Of a DNA stretch of 64,000 nt, positions 8,864 to 17,015 are shown piece after piece. The position numbers were made by a program, and so were the translations under genes. The stretch is taken from contig CAXYYO010000002.1 of NCBI GenBank assembly GCA_964293305.1, positions 1-64,000 of the forward strand, written 5' to 3'. Origin of the DNA: CALAGJ01 sp964293305 (GTDB taxonomy: Bacteria > Bacteroidota > Bacteroidia > Chitinophagales > Chitinophagaceae). The notes beneath the pieces were generated by a model that saw only the letters and a list, made by a program, of their open reading frames with translations, did not search any database and was not told the DNA's origin. Position 1 is the stretch's first letter. The number at the start of each line of letters is the position of its first letter.

Positions 8864-9856
8864 CTATCCAAAATCTATTTCTGTATTATCACCAATATTT
8901 AGTTGACGGCTAAGCCCCGTTACACTGGCGTCACTACCAATGAGTGAGTTGTCTAGTACCACTTCATGCAGGTTGGTAAAACTTCCAATTATGCTATCCC
9001 GCAGTATGGAATATTCTATCCTGGTATTGGGGCCTATTGAAACATGGGGGCCTATAATAGAATCTTTTAATATGGTGCCTGCGGCAATACTTACTGGCGG
9101 TATAATAATTGTGTTCTCTTGCTGAATATTGGTGTGTATGGATCCTCCATGCTGCTTGAGCAGTGTGGCATTACTTTCTAAAAGGGTTTCTTTTTTCCCA
9201 CAATCAAACCATGTTTTTACTTTGAAAGATTTGAATTTGGCACCACGTTTTATCATGCAGTCCAAAGCATCAGTTAAATGAAACTCGCCATGACTCATAA
9301 TGTTATTCTCAAAAATATGATGCAGACATTCAAATAAAAAGGTGGTTTCTTTTATTTTATATATACCTACCAATGCCATATTACTTTTTGGTATGGCTGG
9401 TTTTTCTACCACATGGGTTATAAAGCCTTCCTCATCTAGTTCTGCTACACCAAAACTACGAGGGTCATCCACTTTTTTTATACCTAGCATACTGTGCTCA
9501 TGATTCAGAATTTCCTGTACATCATAATCACAAATAGTATCACCCAAAATAATAATTACTTCATCCTCACCCACTAGTTTTGTGGTAAGTTCCATAGCAT
9601 GACCTGTGCCATGCCTTTCATTCTGATATACAAAATGGGTGGTCAACTCAGGATATTCTTGTTCTACATACTCTTGAATTTTATCTCCCAAATAGCCCAC
9701 TATAAAAATAAATTCATTTATGCCTGCAAGCACAAGTGGGTCAACAATAAAATTCAATATTGTTTTTCCGGCAATGGGAATCAGCGCTTTGGGCTGGGTA
9801 TATGTATGAGGTCGGAGCTTAGTACCCGCACCAGCTACTGGGATGATTGCTTTCAT
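8864..9856 (-). CDS. Sugar nucleotidyltransferase with left-handed beta-helix tail
   Basis: Cytoplasmic nucleotidyltransferase making an NDP-sugar for envelope polysaccharide or lipid synthesis. The N-terminal catalytic domain has the pyrophosphorylase signature GAGTKLRPHTYTQPKALIPI (Lys where Arg is more common) and VEKPAIPKSN. From about residue 250 the sequence becomes hexapeptide-like (IIPPVSIAAGTILKDSIIGP, VSIGPNTRIEYSIL), a left-handed beta-helix as in GlmU or ManC-like proteins. The sugar cannot be read from sequence. A hairpin with CCGAA/TTCGG arms (9871-9899) lies in the leader just before the start. Confidence 0.88.
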   Translation of the reverse strand: MKAIIPVAGAGTKLRPHTYTQPKALIPIAGKTILNFIVDPLVLAGINEFIFIVGYLGDKIQEYVEQEYPELTTHFVYQNERHGTGHAMELTTKLVGEDEVIIILGDTICDYDVQEILNHEHSMLGIKKVDDPRSFGVAELDEEGFITHVVEKPAIPKSNMALVGIYKIKETTFLFECLHHIFENNIMSHGEFHLTDALDCMIKRGAKFKSFKVKTWFDCGKKETLLESNATLLKQHGGSIHTNIQQENTIIIPPVSIAAGTILKDSIIGPHVSIGPNTRIEYSILRDSIIGSFTNLHEVVLDNSLIGSDASVTGLSRQLNIGDNTEIDFG

Positions 9857-9870
9857 AATGCATTTTCCTT

Positions 9871-10098
9871 ATAACAACCGAATAACCACTTCGGTTATAT
9901 TGGAGCGGTGAAAGTAAGTGTTATATTTTTTCTACATGTTTTTATATGAGCATGTGCACTAAAAAGGTGATTTCCACCACATCATAGGAAGATATGTTTA
10001 TAGCAATATAGTTTGCAATACTTAAAGTGTGGTACAGTTCATATAAATATAACCTTTAAAATGATGCTAGGAGGAATACAACTGCGTTGTAATATTCC
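9871..10098. other. Intergenic stretch with two imperfect hairpins
   Basis: The 277-nt gap between the nucleotidyltransferase and the DoxX-like gene holds two inverted repeats. One at 9871-9899 is ATAAC-CCGAA against TTCGGTTAT, with a small bulge. The other, at 10073-10098, is GGAATACAAC against GTTGTAATATTCC, with a three-base bulge. I see no gene. Either could act in the 5' leaders of the flanking divergent genes. Confidence 0.3.
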
Positions 10099-10133
10099 CT
10101 AAAACTTATTCCACTTATTCCTGTTAAAAGATT

Positions 10134-10511
10134 ATGTCATTATATAACATCATCAAATATTTGTTCATCATCTTTTATTTGATAGCAGGTATTAATCATT
10201 TTGTACAGCCACAAATTTATTATCCATTAATACCAAAATATTTAAGCAACCATGCTATTTGGATAAATATTTTAGCAGGCATTGCAGAAATGATGGTAGC
10301 CATATTGATGATACGCACCCAAACGGCGAAAATATCTTCGGGGTTGGCTATTGCTATGCTCTTAGCTTTTATTCCCAGTCATATTTTTTTTATACAAGCT
10401 GGAAATTTGGCCATCGGAAATTTTACAATAACTCCCTTTATTGCCTGGATTCGACTAATCATTATACATCCATTATTAATTTATTGGGCTTGGTGGCTGG
10501 GTAAAAAATAA
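10134..10511 (+). CDS. DoxX-like small integral membrane protein
   Basis: Membrane protein of 125 residues with four hydrophobic helices (about 5-23, 42-60, 68-88, 98-120), matching the DoxX/MauE-like superfamily. AGINHFVQPQIYYPLIPKYL after the first helix is characteristic of this subgroup in Bacteroidota. Members are linked loosely to redox or thiol processes, but no function can be given here. It is followed by a short palindrome (10568-10584) and then a GDSL lipoprotein gene. Confidence 0.78.
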   Translation: MSLYNIIKYLFIIFYLIAGINHFVQPQIYYPLIPKYLSNHAIWINILAGIAEMMVAILMIRTQTAKISSGLAIAMLLAFIPSHIFFIQAGNLAIGNFTITPFIAWIRLIIIHPLLIYWAWWLGKK

Positions 10512-10565
10512 GGGTTTCAAAATGGTAGGTATCGATTTTTGACTATAAATTTCTGTATCGATTAT

Positions 10566-10584
10566 TCATTGCCCGTAGGGCAAT
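10566..10584 (+). repeat. Short dispersed hairpin (CATTGCCCGTAGGGCAAT), copy 1
   Basis: The intergenic perfect palindrome ATTGCCC-GTA-GGGCAAT lies at 10568-10584. With its left flank it matches a family of four intergenic hairpins in this window with the core TCATT-S-CCCGTAGGG. The other copies are at 19785, 29644 (inverted) and 36155 (inverted). Confidence 0.6.
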
Positions 10585-10653
10585 AACTTTTCCTTTTTGT
10601 AAAATTTCAGGAAATAAATCAAACAAAAAGCAGGGTTTATTCGTATATCAGTA

Positions 10654-11370
10654 ATGCGAGTTTTTCTTCTATTATCTATCGTGTTTTTTCTCTTATCTTT
10701 TCAGCACATATCTTGTAAGGAGAAGGATGCCGAGCCGCCGGTAATAGATACTACTGATATTCCTTCCTTTAGATATTTGGCTCTAGGAGATTCCTATACT
10801 ATCGGACAAAGTGTTTTGGAAAATGAAAGGTTTCCTGCACAAATCACTTCATTATTGCTAGCGCAAAATGTGCCTATTATTACTACTAGTTATATAGCTG
10901 CCACAGGCTGGCCAACCACGGAGTTGCTACGCAATATTGATTTGAAAAATCCACAAGGGCCCTATGATGTAGTGAGCTTGCTTATAGGCGTTAATGACCA
11001 ATATCAAGGTAGGGATATAGGTGCATATCATGCCGATTTTATACTGTGTATTACAAAAGCTATTGAACTCAGTGGATATAAAAGAGACCGTGTATTTGTA
11101 TTGAGTATTCCTGATTATAGTGTTACACCATTTGCTTATAACTATAGTGATACTGTTGCCATTCGTAAGGAATTAGATGAGTTTAATGCCATCAATAAAC
11201 GAGTAACTGATTCACTAGGCATATCATATACAAATATAACAGCACTTACACAGGAAGCAAGATATAATAAATCACTATTAGCTTCTGATAGTTTACATCC
11301 TAGTGGTATTGATTATGGTAGATGGGCTGCATTGCTTGCACCTAAAATGCAAGAAGTTTTGGTTAATTAA
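10654..11370 (+). CDS. SGNH/GDSL hydrolase, probable lipoprotein
   Basis: Esterase or lipase-type hydrolase of the SGNH fold, 238 residues. Block I is FRYLALGDSYTIGQS (Ser near 47), block III is SLLIGVNDQYQG (Asn near 114), and block V is DSLHPSGIDY (Asp and His near 214-217). All catalytic elements are present. The N-terminal leader MRVFLLLSIVFFLLSFQHIS ends at a Cys followed by KEKD. This fits a lipoprotein signal, although the lipobox is loose. It is probably anchored in the periplasm or outer membrane. The natural substrate is unknown. A terminator hairpin follows directly. Confidence 0.88.
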   Translation: MRVFLLLSIVFFLLSFQHISCKEKDAEPPVIDTTDIPSFRYLALGDSYTIGQSVLENERFPAQITSLLLAQNVPIITTSYIAATGWPTTELLRNIDLKNPQGPYDVVSLLIGVNDQYQGRDIGAYHADFILCITKAIELSGYKRDRVFVLSIPDYSVTPFAYNYSDTVAIRKELDEFNAINKRVTDSLGISYTNITALTQEARYNKSLLASDSLHPSGIDYGRWAALLAPKMQEVLVN

Positions 11371-11373
11371 GAA

Positions 11374-11398
11374 AGCCGGCATAAGTGCCGACTTTTTT
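11374..11398 (+). terminator. Rho-independent terminator after GDSL gene
   Basis: GCCGGCA-TAAG-TGCCGAC, a stem with one mismatch, is followed by six T. It starts 4 nt after the stop codon. Confidence 0.7.
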
Positions 11399-11415
11399 AA
11401 TAGAAAATTAATTGA

Positions 11416-12183
11416 TTAATATCTTTTTTTGTACCCTGAATTTCGGCTTCTGTTATCATTATTACTACCGCTATTATTATTACTACCACGACCTATCCCT
11501 CCGTTGTTATTTCCACTTCTATAACCGCCACCGCCACGATTATTGTTATTACTTCCACTGTTTCTATTTCTGTTATTTCCTGCGGAATAAGAACTGTGTC
11601 TTCTTGATCTTCCCGGTGTGGTGTATTCGTCTGATTCGTATGTATTGCGGTGCTTTACATAAGGCGTGTTACTAAAGCTGAGCTGACCTTCAGTAATATT
11701 ATCTAATTCTGCTTGAATGGTATCGTCTTGTACTAATTCTTTATGCCAATTGCTATAACTTAATTTCATATAGTATGCAATCGTATTGGCGAATCCTTCC
11801 CTTTTTTCAATATTTTCCTCAAGTAATGCTTTATTGATAATTAGCTCCACATTCTTGCCTAAATGCGAGTATTTTGGATGTCTTTTAGGATAGGGTAGTG
11901 GGTCTGGCTTTTGTTTGTATGTTTCTTTCTGCGGAATGGGGTATGGACTTTCTACTTCCAATTTAAAATCACTAATGAAAAATAAATGATCCCATAGTTT
12001 ATGCCTGAAATCTTCCACATTTCTTAAGTGTGGATTAAGCGTACCCATCAATTCTATAACAGAATGAGCCTGATCTTGTCTTTTTTTGGAATCCTCTATT
12101 GTAAGGAGATATTCTACCATCCTCTGTACATGTCTTCCATATTCCCTCATGCTTAGGTGGTTTCTAGATGTATTGTAAACCAT
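11416..12183 (-). CDS. DUF4290 protein with Asn/Gly/Arg-rich tail
   Basis: Bacteroidota-specific cytoplasmic protein. The N-terminal ~170 residues match DUF4290 (MREYGRHVQRMVEYLLTIED, LMGTLNPHLRNVEDFRHKLW). The C-terminal ~80 residues are low complexity, rich in Asn, Gly, Ser and Arg with RGGGGYRSGNN-like stretches, and resemble RNA-binding RGG tails. The function is unknown; an RNA-linked role is inference from the tail only. I use the Met of MVYNTSRNHLSMREYG at 12183; the ORF extends 11 codons upstream. The degenerate tail DNA gives artefactual Tyr/His-rich ORFs on the opposite strand. Confidence 0.85.
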   Translation of the reverse strand: MVYNTSRNHLSMREYGRHVQRMVEYLLTIEDSKKRQDQAHSVIELMGTLNPHLRNVEDFRHKLWDHLFFISDFKLEVESPYPIPQKETYKQKPDPLPYPKRHPKYSHLGKNVELIINKALLEENIEKREGFANTIAYYMKLSYSNWHKELVQDDTIQAELDNITEGQLSFSNTPYVKHRNTYESDEYTTPGRSRRHSSYSAGNNRNRNSGSNNNNRGGGGYRSGNNNGGIGRGSNNNSGSNNDNRSRNSGYKKRY

Positions 12184-12398
12184 TAAAAATTTTATCTGGC
12201 AAATGTAATGAACCACAAATTAATATATAAGAATGTTCTAAATTTTATGCTTTTACGGCTTTTTTCTAGACTATTTATTCAAAAAGGCACTGTTAAAATT
12301 ACTCAGAAACCATCATAAGACAATTTTTAAAAACCGAATTCGTTTTCATTTGCAAAAGTTTCCAACCGCCACATTTTTTACCCATACAATTTTATACA

Positions 12399-13598
12399 AT
12401 GGACAAAAATACGCATGCTATGGCACAGCGGGAAACCATAACGCACAGTAGTTTCAAACAATTTTTATGGTGGCTATCCACCGCTGAAAAAGACCTAATA
12501 AAAGATTGTAAGGTTGATAATAATAGGTATGCCATAACAGGCATGGCAGTGCTTGGCACTTGGCTTTTTGCCACGCTAGCCTGGAGCTATTTTTTTTATA
12601 CAGTAGTAGGTAGTTGGATACCGGCAGTAGCACTTGGCGTTTTTATGGGGTTGCTTATTTTGGGTATTGATAGGGCACTGATTAAAGGCATTACCGCATC
12701 CAATAAGAGAAAAGCTGCCCCATTTCTATTTAGAATGGCATTGGCACTTACAATTGGCACATTTATGGCGCAGCCAGCTTTGCTTTATTTGTTTGATAAA
12801 GAAATACATGTGCAGATTTCTTTGGATAATGAACAAAGAAAAATGCAAAAAAAAGGAGAGTTAGATAGCCTTTATTTTTCCCAAACGACATTGCTACAGC
12901 AGGAAAAAAATCAAATAACAAATACATTACAAAAAAAGTATGATGAGGTTGCTGCACAGCGCTTAGCATATATACAGGAAACTGATGGAAGTGGTGGGAG
13001 TGGCAAAAGGGGGTATGAAACAATTGCCAGGGCAAAGGAACAAGAATACCTGAAGGCAGATAATGCTTATGAATCTTTAAAAGAATCTTTTAATCCCAGA
13101 ATAAATACAATTGATAGTACATTAAGTATGATAGATGCCATAAAAAGTAGAGAGCTAGCAGCATTTAATACATTAATGAATGATGGTTTTTTAACAAGAA
13201 TAGAAGCACTTCACCACCTGATTGATAAAAATGATGCGGCAAAATTCAGATATTATCTGCTAGTCATCATTCTTGTACTTATAGAGCTAATGCCAGTAAT
13301 TGCCAAGTCATTACTGCCAGATGGCAGTTATGAAGAACGTGTAAAGCATCAGGAATGGTTAGAAAAAGACATGATCAATTCAACTCTAAAAAAGGAGCGT
13401 GATCTAAAAGAAATGTACAATCAAATTGCATTTGATCAAGATAAAGAATTTATCAAAATATTTTTTGATGAGGCTAGACAGGATAGGCTTGAAAAAATGA
13501 GACAGCGACTGCAAAAATGGAGAGAAAATAATCATGAAGGATTTGATGATGTGTGGGAAAGCTTAAAAAAAGAAATGCTGAGCAAACAGGAAAATTGA
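12399..13598 (+). CDS. DUF4407 membrane protein
   Basis: Integral membrane protein of the DUF4407 family, 399 residues. It has an N-terminal conserved stretch (FLWWLSTAEKDLIKDCKVDN), three closely spaced transmembrane helices over residues 47-135 (including GLLILGIDRALIKG), a long charged coiled-coil-like region (about 145-270), a fourth helix (YYLLVIILVLIELMPVIAKS, about 285-305), and a charged cytoplasmic tail. No function is established for the family. The start could be Met1 or Met8 (12420). The short AAAGGA/TCCTTT hairpin after the stop is a weak terminator candidate. Confidence 0.88.
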   Translation: MDKNTHAMAQRETITHSSFKQFLWWLSTAEKDLIKDCKVDNNRYAITGMAVLGTWLFATLAWSYFFYTVVGSWIPAVALGVFMGLLILGIDRALIKGITASNKRKAAPFLFRMALALTIGTFMAQPALLYLFDKEIHVQISLDNEQRKMQKKGELDSLYFSQTTLLQQEKNQITNTLQKKYDEVAAQRLAYIQETDGSGGSGKRGYETIARAKEQEYLKADNAYESLKESFNPRINTIDSTLSMIDAIKSRELAAFNTLMNDGFLTRIEALHHLIDKNDAAKFRYYLLVIILVLIELMPVIAKSLLPDGSYEERVKHQEWLEKDMINSTLKKERDLKEMYNQIAFDQDKEFIKIFFDEARQDRLEKMRQRLQKWRENNHEGFDDVWESLKKEMLSKQEN

Positions 13599-13618
13599 GT
13601 ATTTGCGATTTACTTTAT

Positions 13619-13637
13619 AAAGGATATTCCTTTTTTG
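13619..13637 (+). terminator. Weak terminator candidate after DUF4407 gene
   Basis: AAAGGA-TAT-TCCTTT stem of six pairs with continuing T run, 20 nt after the stop. It is short, so only tentative. Confidence 0.35.
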
Positions 13638-13676
13638 ATACATATTTAAACATTTGGAAAATTCATTGGTAAGGTA

Positions 13677-13709
13677 TTTGCCAATCTATTATGCAAAATA
13701 TTATTTTTG
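13677..13709 (+). promoter_or_regulatory. Bacteroidota-type promoter (-33 TTTG / -7 TATTTTTG)
   Basis: TTTG at 13677-13680 is separated by 21 nt from TATTTTTG at 13702-13709, which matches the Bacteroidota consensus TTTG-N19-21-TAnnTTTG. Transcription should start near 13716. This excludes the upstream ATG at 13707 and supports ATG 13728 as the start of the next gene. Confidence 0.55.
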
Positions 13710-13727
13710 AAAACAAAATATTTAAAG

Positions 13728-14372
13728 ATGAAATCTAGACTTCTACTCATTCCTTTTTTTAGTGTACTCTTTTTGTCCGCAAGCAGTCAAGCTATTTACA
13801 CTCAGGCAGATTATAATAAAGTAAAAAAACCTGCTTTGCTTTCGGAGTTGCCTTTTTCGGACAATACCGTTAAAGATGCTGTGGTGGATTTTATGAAAAC
13901 GAATGGGTACAAGCAAGAAAAGAATAAGGACTATCTCGTTTTTAAAGGTGTCTCTTTGTCTAAATTAGGCCCGGGACAATATGATTTATATTTTAAGATT
14001 TCAGAAAAAAGCCGGAAAGAAAAAGATAAGTCAACAGTAACCATGTTTATTTCAAAAGGCTATGAAAACTTTGTTGGTGCAGATACAGAACCTGATTTAA
14101 TCAATAATGGAAAAAATTTTCTAGATAATTTACTACAAATTACTGCAGCTTATGATTTGGAATTACAAATTAAAAGTCAGGAAGAAGCAGTGAAAAAAAC
14201 TGAACGCCGGCTACAGGAATTGATGAACGATCAATCTGATTTGAAAACCAAAATCGCAAAACTTCAAGATGCACTTGCTCAAAATGAAAGTAATCAAACC
14301 GATCAGCAAACCGAAATTGAAAAACAAAAACAGATTTTAGAAACTCTTGTGTCCAAGCGAATTATCCAATAA
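13728..14372 (+). CDS. Exported coiled-coil protein of unknown function
   Basis: A 214-residue protein I do not recognise as a named family. It has a clear signal peptide (MKSRLLLIPFFSVLFLSASS then QAIY), a mixed alpha/beta middle part (about 30-140) and a C-terminal coiled coil (about 140-210) rich in Gln, Glu and Lys with heptad-like spacing (KKTERRLQELMNDQSDLKTK). It is probably periplasmic. The start at 13728 is favoured over 13707 because the predicted -7 promoter box overlaps the earlier ATG. It is monocistronic: a good promoter lies in front and a strong terminator behind. Confidence 0.75.
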   Translation: MKSRLLLIPFFSVLFLSASSQAIYTQADYNKVKKPALLSELPFSDNTVKDAVVDFMKTNGYKQEKNKDYLVFKGVSLSKLGPGQYDLYFKISEKSRKEKDKSTVTMFISKGYENFVGADTEPDLINNGKNFLDNLLQITAAYDLELQIKSQEEAVKKTERRLQELMNDQSDLKTKIAKLQDALAQNESNQTDQQTEIEKQKQILETLVSKRIIQ

Positions 14373-14396
14373 ATATTTTCTTTTTCAAATATTCAA

Positions 14397-14433
14397 AGCA
14401 GCACTACTTCATTACAAAAGTGCTGCTTTTTTT
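14397..14433 (+). terminator. Rho-independent terminator
   Basis: A perfect 9-bp stem (AGCAGCACT / AGTGCTGCT) with a 13-nt loop is followed by seven T, 24 nt after the coiled-coil gene. Confidence 0.85.
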
Positions 14434-14676
14434 GTGAGGTACACGATGGCTGATTTGCGAAGTTTAAAGACTTGTTACTTTGATAATTTTCATTTTGTTT
14501 TGAGAAATATCAACTTTAAAATCTAGCATAAAGTCCTATCAAATTATATTATTTTAAAATCAAAAAGCATATTTTAATTGAAAATGAAACAAATCATTTT
14601 CACCTCAAAAAAGAATTTATAATAGTAATTTCTGTGTATTATTTTCCCTCTACATTCGTAGCCTAAAATAAAAAAG

Positions 14677-14946
14677 ATGAAAAAATTATTTCTCCCCTTT
14701 GCCTTAATGGCAACCATTGTACTCTCTACTGTATCTTGAAAGAAAGAATCAGAAAAAGATGCAGAAGATTGCATAGCCTCAATTGAAGCATTAAGTGCAA
14801 CATCTCTAGCGTTTGCTACAGATCCTAGTTCAGAAAATTGTAGAGCATATAAATCAGATTTAGAAGATTTAATTGGATTAGATTGTACTGATGCTAACGC
14901 TGATGTAGCTTACCAGACAATTGTGGATGCTTTAAATTGCCCTTAA
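14677..14946 (+). pseudogene. Small lipoprotein gene with TGA in place of the lipobox Cys codon
   Basis: From ATG 14677 the frame gives MKKLFLPFALMATIVLSTVS, then TGA at 14737-14739, then KKESEKDAEDCIASIEALS, and runs open to TAA at 14944. The segment before the stop is a typical lipoprotein signal, and the stop sits exactly where the invariant Cys before KKE belongs (TGT or TGC to TGA). The remainder (about 68 residues, four Cys, Asp/Glu-rich) is small and compact. A -7-like TACATTCG lies at 14651-14658 and a strong terminator follows, so the transcription unit looks intact. Most likely this is a recent nonsense mutation or a base error. Confidence 0.7.
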
Positions 14947-14973
14947 TGGCAACCAGTATTGCCTAATTTATAA

Positions 14974-15004
14974 AGGCTGTCACTTTTGTGGCAGCCTTTT
15001 TTTT
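14974..15004. terminator. Terminator, probably shared by convergent units
   Basis: AGGCTGTCAC-TTTT-GTGGCAGCCT (10-bp stem with one G-T pair) is followed by eight T on the plus strand. It abuts the stop of rnr on the minus strand. Confidence 0.8.
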
Positions 15005-17015
15005 ACTTTCTCCTTTTCCCCTTTTCTGACTTTATACTTTTTTTGATCTTTCCGGGTGTGCTTCCTGCTTCATTCACCACCCATTCATAATCTAATAATC
15101 TTTTTTCCATATTTGCTGAAAGCACTTTGATAAATATTTTATCACCCATTCTAAATACCCTTCCACTTCTGTGGCCTGCAAGGCAATAATCTGATTCTAT
15201 ATGTCTGAAATCGTCATAGTCCTGAAGGCCGTGTATACTTACCATACCTTCACACTTATGTGCCACAGTTTCTGCCCAAAAGCCATATTGAGACACACCA
15301 CTTATTACTGCTTCAAATACATCACCCACATGCGGTTTCATGTATTCTACCTGTTTATATTTTTGCGATGCACGCTCAGCATCCATGGCTGCTCTTTCTC
15401 TTTCACTACAGTGTTTACATTTTTCTTCCATGTCTTTATCAACCATTGGTTTTTCCGCAAGACATTCAGCTAAAATGCGATGTACCAATACATCAGGATA
15501 TCTGCGTATGGGAGATGTAAAGTGACAATAGTTTTCAAATGCAAGTCCATAGTGTCCAATATTGTCCATACTATACACCGCTTTTGCCATAGTACGAATA
15601 CCCAATTGCTCCAGCACATGTTGCTCTGGTTTTCCGTTGGCATCTATTAGCAACTGGTTAAAACTATGTGCAATTTTTTCTGGGCTGCTTAAATCAAACT
15701 TATGCCCATATCGTTTACTATACTCCGCAAATGGTTTTAGTTTTTCAAGATCCGGGGAGTCGTGTATGCGATAAGGAAATGGTAATTGCTTTTTGTTTAC
15801 CAATATTTTCCCAGCAAATGCTGCCACCGTCTTATTAGCTAATAGCATCCATTCTTCTACAAGTTGATGCGCTTCTTTACTTTCTTTTATAGTAATGCCG
15901 ATGGGCTTTGCATCACTATCTAAAACAAAACGTACTTCCTGACTACTGAAGTTGATAGCACCTTCCTGAAATCTTTGTTTACGAAGGTTTTTTGCAATGG
16001 TGTTAAGGGTATTAATTTCATTATAGTTTTCACCCTTTTCATTTTCAATTATTTCCTGCACTTCTTCATAGGTAAATCTTCTGTTGCTATGTATAACAGT
16101 ACGACCAAGCCAATGCTGCTTTATTTCCCCTTTAGCATCGATTTGAAAAATAGCTGCAAAAGTAAATTTATCTTCATTTGGTCTTAGACTGCACAATCCA
16201 TTACTGATACGCTCCGGCAGCATTGGATTTACACGATCTGGCAGATATACAGATGTTGCTCTTTTATAAGCTTCTGTATCTAATATGGAACCCTGTTCTA
16301 CATAATAACTCACATCTGCTATGTGTACCCCTATTTCATACATACCATTTGGCAATACTCTAAAGGAGAGCGCATCATCAAAATCTTTTGCATCTACTGG
16401 GTCAATTGTTATAGTAAATATTTCCCTACAATCCTTTCTTTTTTTAATTTCTTTTTGTAAAAGTTTATCAGAAAGTTTTGCTGCTGCTTTTATTACATCC
16501 TCCGGAAATTGAAGTGGAAAACCGTTTTCGGCAATAATGCTTTTCATAGCCACATCATTCTCATTTCCAGCTTCTAATATGGATTGAATTTTGCCTATAG
16601 GTTTGCGGTTATCACTATCCCATTTCTCTAATACTGCCACTACATGATCTTTATTTTTTGCTCCATTCAAATTCTCTAATGGTATATAAAAATCAGGCAT
16701 TGGTCTGTCCGTATCTGGAATAAAAAATGCATAGTTTGTACTGAGGTGTATTACTCCTGTAAACTGCGTCTGTCTTCTGCTGATCGCCTTTAAAATGCGG
16801 CCTTCTCGCTTACCGCTGTTTTGATTTTCCTTTATAATTTTTACTTGTACCGTATCTCCATGTAGCGCATTGGCAAAACTGCCTGGGCGCACCAATACAT
16901 CATTGCCGGCACCGGCTATTACTACATAACCAATACCACTACGGGCTATGTCTAAAGTGCCTGTATAATTGATGCTTTGTTTTATGGTATGTTGCTGTTT
17001 TTTCTTTCTACTCAT
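15003..17015 (-). CDS. rnr: Ribonuclease R (RNase II family exoribonuclease)
   Basis: Processive 3'-5' exoribonuclease acting on structured RNA in the cytoplasm, 670 residues. In order there are a basic N-terminus (MSRKKKQQHTIKQ), cold-shock-like OB domains (about 20-170), and the RNB catalytic domain with TIDPVDAKDFDDALSF (about residues 200-216; Asp cluster for Mg binding) and HFTSPIRRYPD. An S1 domain (about 570-645) and a short Lys-rich tail follow. The length is near the family norm. The start overlaps lpxK by 8 nt, so rnr is the last gene of the SDR-fau-lpxK-rnr operon. Confidence 0.95.
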   Translation of the reverse strand: MSRKKKQQHTIKQSINYTGTLDIARSGIGYVVIAGAGNDVLVRPGSFANALHGDTVQVKIIKENQNSGKREGRILKAISRRQTQFTGVIHLSTNYAFFIPDTDRPMPDFYIPLENLNGAKNKDHVVAVLEKWDSDNRKPIGKIQSILEAGNENDVAMKSIIAENGFPLQFPEDVIKAAAKLSDKLLQKEIKKRKDCREIFTITIDPVDAKDFDDALSFRVLPNGMYEIGVHIADVSYYVEQGSILDTEAYKRATSVYLPDRVNPMLPERISNGLCSLRPNEDKFTFAAIFQIDAKGEIKQHWLGRTVIHSNRRFTYEEVQEIIENEKGENYNEINTLNTIAKNLRKQRFQEGAINFSSQEVRFVLDSDAKPIGITIKESKEAHQLVEEWMLLANKTVAAFAGKILVNKKQLPFPYRIHDSPDLEKLKPFAEYSKRYGHKFDLSSPEKIAHSFNQLLIDANGKPEQHVLEQLGIRTMAKAVYSMDNIGHYGLAFENYCHFTSPIRRYPDVLVHRILAECLAEKPMVDKDMEEKCKHCSERERAAMDAERASQKYKQVEYMKPHVGDVFEAVISGVSQYGFWAETVAHKCEGMVSIHGLQDYDDFRHIESDYCLAGHRSGRVFRMGDKIFIKVLSANMEKRLLDYEWVVNEAGSTPGKIKKSIKSEKGKRRK

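Noticed and set aside
11412..11675. Tyr/His-rich ORF on the plus strand
   Set aside because: Antisense of the Asn/Gly/Arg low-complexity tail of the DUF4290 protein.
14737..14739. Selenocysteine at the lipobox TGA
   Set aside because: No clear SECIS-like hairpin directly downstream, and a one-base Cys-to-stop change is simpler.
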